A DNA stretch of 59,004 nucleotides, taken from NCBI GenBank assembly GCA_902825855.1, contig CADECW010000028.1, positions 1 to 59,004 of the forward strand, written 5' to 3'. Under the pieces are notes generated by a model. That model was not told the origin of the DNA and made no database searches. It worked only from the letters and a program-made list of their open reading frames with translations. The position numbers and the translations under genes are program-made. Positions 58,055 to 59,004 of the stretch are shown in pieces. This stretch comes from an uncultured Rhodospirillales bacterium. GTDB taxonomy: Bacteria; Pseudomonadota; Alphaproteobacteria; Reyranellales; Reyranellaceae. Numbering within the stretch: the stretch's first letter is position 1; the number at the start of each line of letters is the position of its first letter.

Positions 58055-59004
58055 CTACTGCCACTTCGCCAGATAGAACCGCGGCAGCTCGTCGGGATAA
58101 GTCTTGAAGGCGAGCTGTTTCGAGAACCCGTAGGCGTTCACGTAAGTGAACAAGGGCAGCCAGTAGGCCTTCTCGGTCATTATCTTGATGGCCGCCGAAT
58201 AGGCCTGCTTGCGCGCTGCCGGGTCGGACGTGGCGCCGCCCTCGGCAACCAGCTTTTCGAGCTCGGGATCCCTCGAGTAGTTGTCGTTGGCGTCCTTGCC
58301 GTACATCACCGGGAAGATCGCCGAGACGTCGTTGATCGAGTAGCTGCCCCAGCTCTGATGATAGAGCGGCGCCTCGCCGCGCCACGCCTTCTGAATCGCC
58401 GGCGCCACCTGCATCTGATTGATCTTGGCGCGGATGCCCACCGCCTGGAGGTAATTCTGGATCGCTGCCGTCCATGAAGTCACGGGGACGGATGTGAGAA
58501 GCTCGACGTCGAAGCCGTTCGCGAAGCCCGCCTCGGCGAGCAGCGCCTTGGCCTTGGCCGGGTCGTAGGCATATTTGACAGCAGCATCGGCGTCGCAGCC
58601 GAACTGGGTCGGGAAGCACGGCGCCTGCGGCACGCGGCTGCCGCCCTGGACCAGCTTGTCGGCCATGTCCTGGCGGTTGACGGCGTGCCAGATCGCCTTG
58701 CGCACCTTGAGGTCGGTAAGCGGGTTGCCCGCGCCCGAGCGGCCGGCGGCATCGATCGAGAGGTAGCCGATGCGCATCGATTCCTGCTGCGTCGCCTGCA
58801 GGTGCGGCATCTTGTTGATGTTGGCGAGCTGGTCGGGGTTGAAATTCCACACCCAGTCGGCGCGCTGGCCCAGGAGCTCGGTCACTGCGGTCGTGACGTC
58901 GGGCACGAAGCGCACATGCAGCGTCTTGATCGCGGGCTTGCCCTTGGGCGAGCCCGCCCAGTAGTCGTCGAAGCGCTCGAACACGACCTCCTTGCCCTGC
59001 TCGT
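58055..59004 (-). CDS. Peptide-type ABC transporter solute-binding protein (partial)
   Basis: The last 316 residues of a periplasmic binding protein of the peptide/nickel family (SBP_bac_5). Visible are FERFDDYWAGSPKGKPAIKTLHVRFVPD, RQDMADKLVQGG, the AYDPAKAKALLAEAGFANGFDVEL segment, and a C-terminal half ending FYLAKWQ. The N-terminus with its signal lies beyond the right edge. It converges with the monooxygenase gene, five bases apart, and is the obvious candidate substrate receptor for the Dpp-like transporter although encoded on the other strand. Confidence 0.93.
   Translation of the reverse strand, partial: EQGKEVVFERFDDYWAGSPKGKPAIKTLHVRFVPDVTTAVTELLGQRADWVWNFNPDQLANINKMPHLQATQQESMRIGYLSIDAAGRSGAGNPLTDLKVRKAIWHAVNRQDMADKLVQGGSRVPQAPCFPTQFGCDADAAVKYAYDPAKAKALLAEAGFANGFDVELLTSVPVTSWTAAIQNYLQAVGIRAKINQMQVAPAIQKAWRGEAPLYHQSWGSYSINDVSAIFPVMYGKDANDNYSRDPELEKLVAEGGATSDPAARKQAYSAAIKIMTEKAYWLPLFTYVNAYGFSKQLAFKTYPDELPRFYLAKWQ

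Overview
The window is chromosomal DNA from a GC-rich, free-living alphaproteobacterium. The strongest evidence is a circularly permuted (two-piece) tmRNA gene at about 16184-16470, a form typical of Alphaproteobacteria, lying directly upstream of an alpha-type SspB. ThyX, HflKC with a DegP protease, TypA, a small DUF4169 protein and two orphan Bug/TctC-type solute-binding proteins fit this. The mix of Bug proteins, CaiB/BaiF CoA-transferases and aromatic/amide catabolic genes recalls Rhodospirillales/Reyranella-like or Bradyrhizobium-like soil bacteria, but that narrower placement is inference. I saw no phage, transposase, integrase, CRISPR, rRNA or tRNA gene. Genes are densely packed and many adjacent same-strand genes overlap by ATGA, so most transcription units look like translationally coupled operons.

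Region 1 (1-16 kb) is housekeeping: branched-chain amino acid synthesis (ilvC partial; ilvB-ilvN coupled to a LysE-type exporter), miaA divergent from serB, an amino-sugar pair nagK-nagA, the envelope quality-control set hflK-hflC-degP, an Mrp/ApbC ATPase, and thyX with a GNAT gene. Region 2 (16-23 kb) holds the ribosome-rescue and tagged-protein degradation pair ssrA-sspB, class I fumarase, an SH3-like exported protein, a VOC protein, typA and small hypothetical genes. Region 3 (23-35 kb) is largely envelope biology: a nitroreductase, a 1084-residue AsmA protein, an HxlR regulator with an apparently leaderless transcript, a carboxylesterase coupled to nhaA, a BAX-inhibitor protein, and a YbbA/YbbP ABC exporter divergent from TesA as in E. 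coli.

Region 4 (35-59 kb) is the accessory, catabolic part. A Bug-type binding protein and a phosphotriesterase-family hydrolase form an operon divergent from an orphan N,N-dimethylformamidase large-subunit homologue. After a low-molecular-weight phosphatase come two tandem palindromic repeats, then a sirtuin, an AidB-like acyl-CoA dehydrogenase and a membrane protein. A four-gene operon (acyl-CoA dehydrogenase, two CaiB CoA-transferases, Nudix hydrolase) follows, with a perfect 20-bp palindrome just before its first gene. Then come a response regulator, a Bug protein/atypical Mug glycosylase/DUF1254 run, an exported superoxide dismutase variant and a zincin. A complete Dpp-like ABC transporter is coupled to a NicC-like flavin monooxygenase, with a partial peptide-type binding protein at the right edge.

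The only two stretches over 300 bases without a protein gene are 16054-16554, which holds ssrA, and 40713-41040, which holds the repeats. The observations I consider most worth checking are the ssrA/sspB arrangement with an unusual AAAA-ending tag, the DMFase-like/phosphotriesterase/Bug locus, the palindrome-controlled acyl-CoA operon, and several enzymes with altered motif residues (SerB, Mug, superoxide dismutase, sirtuin).
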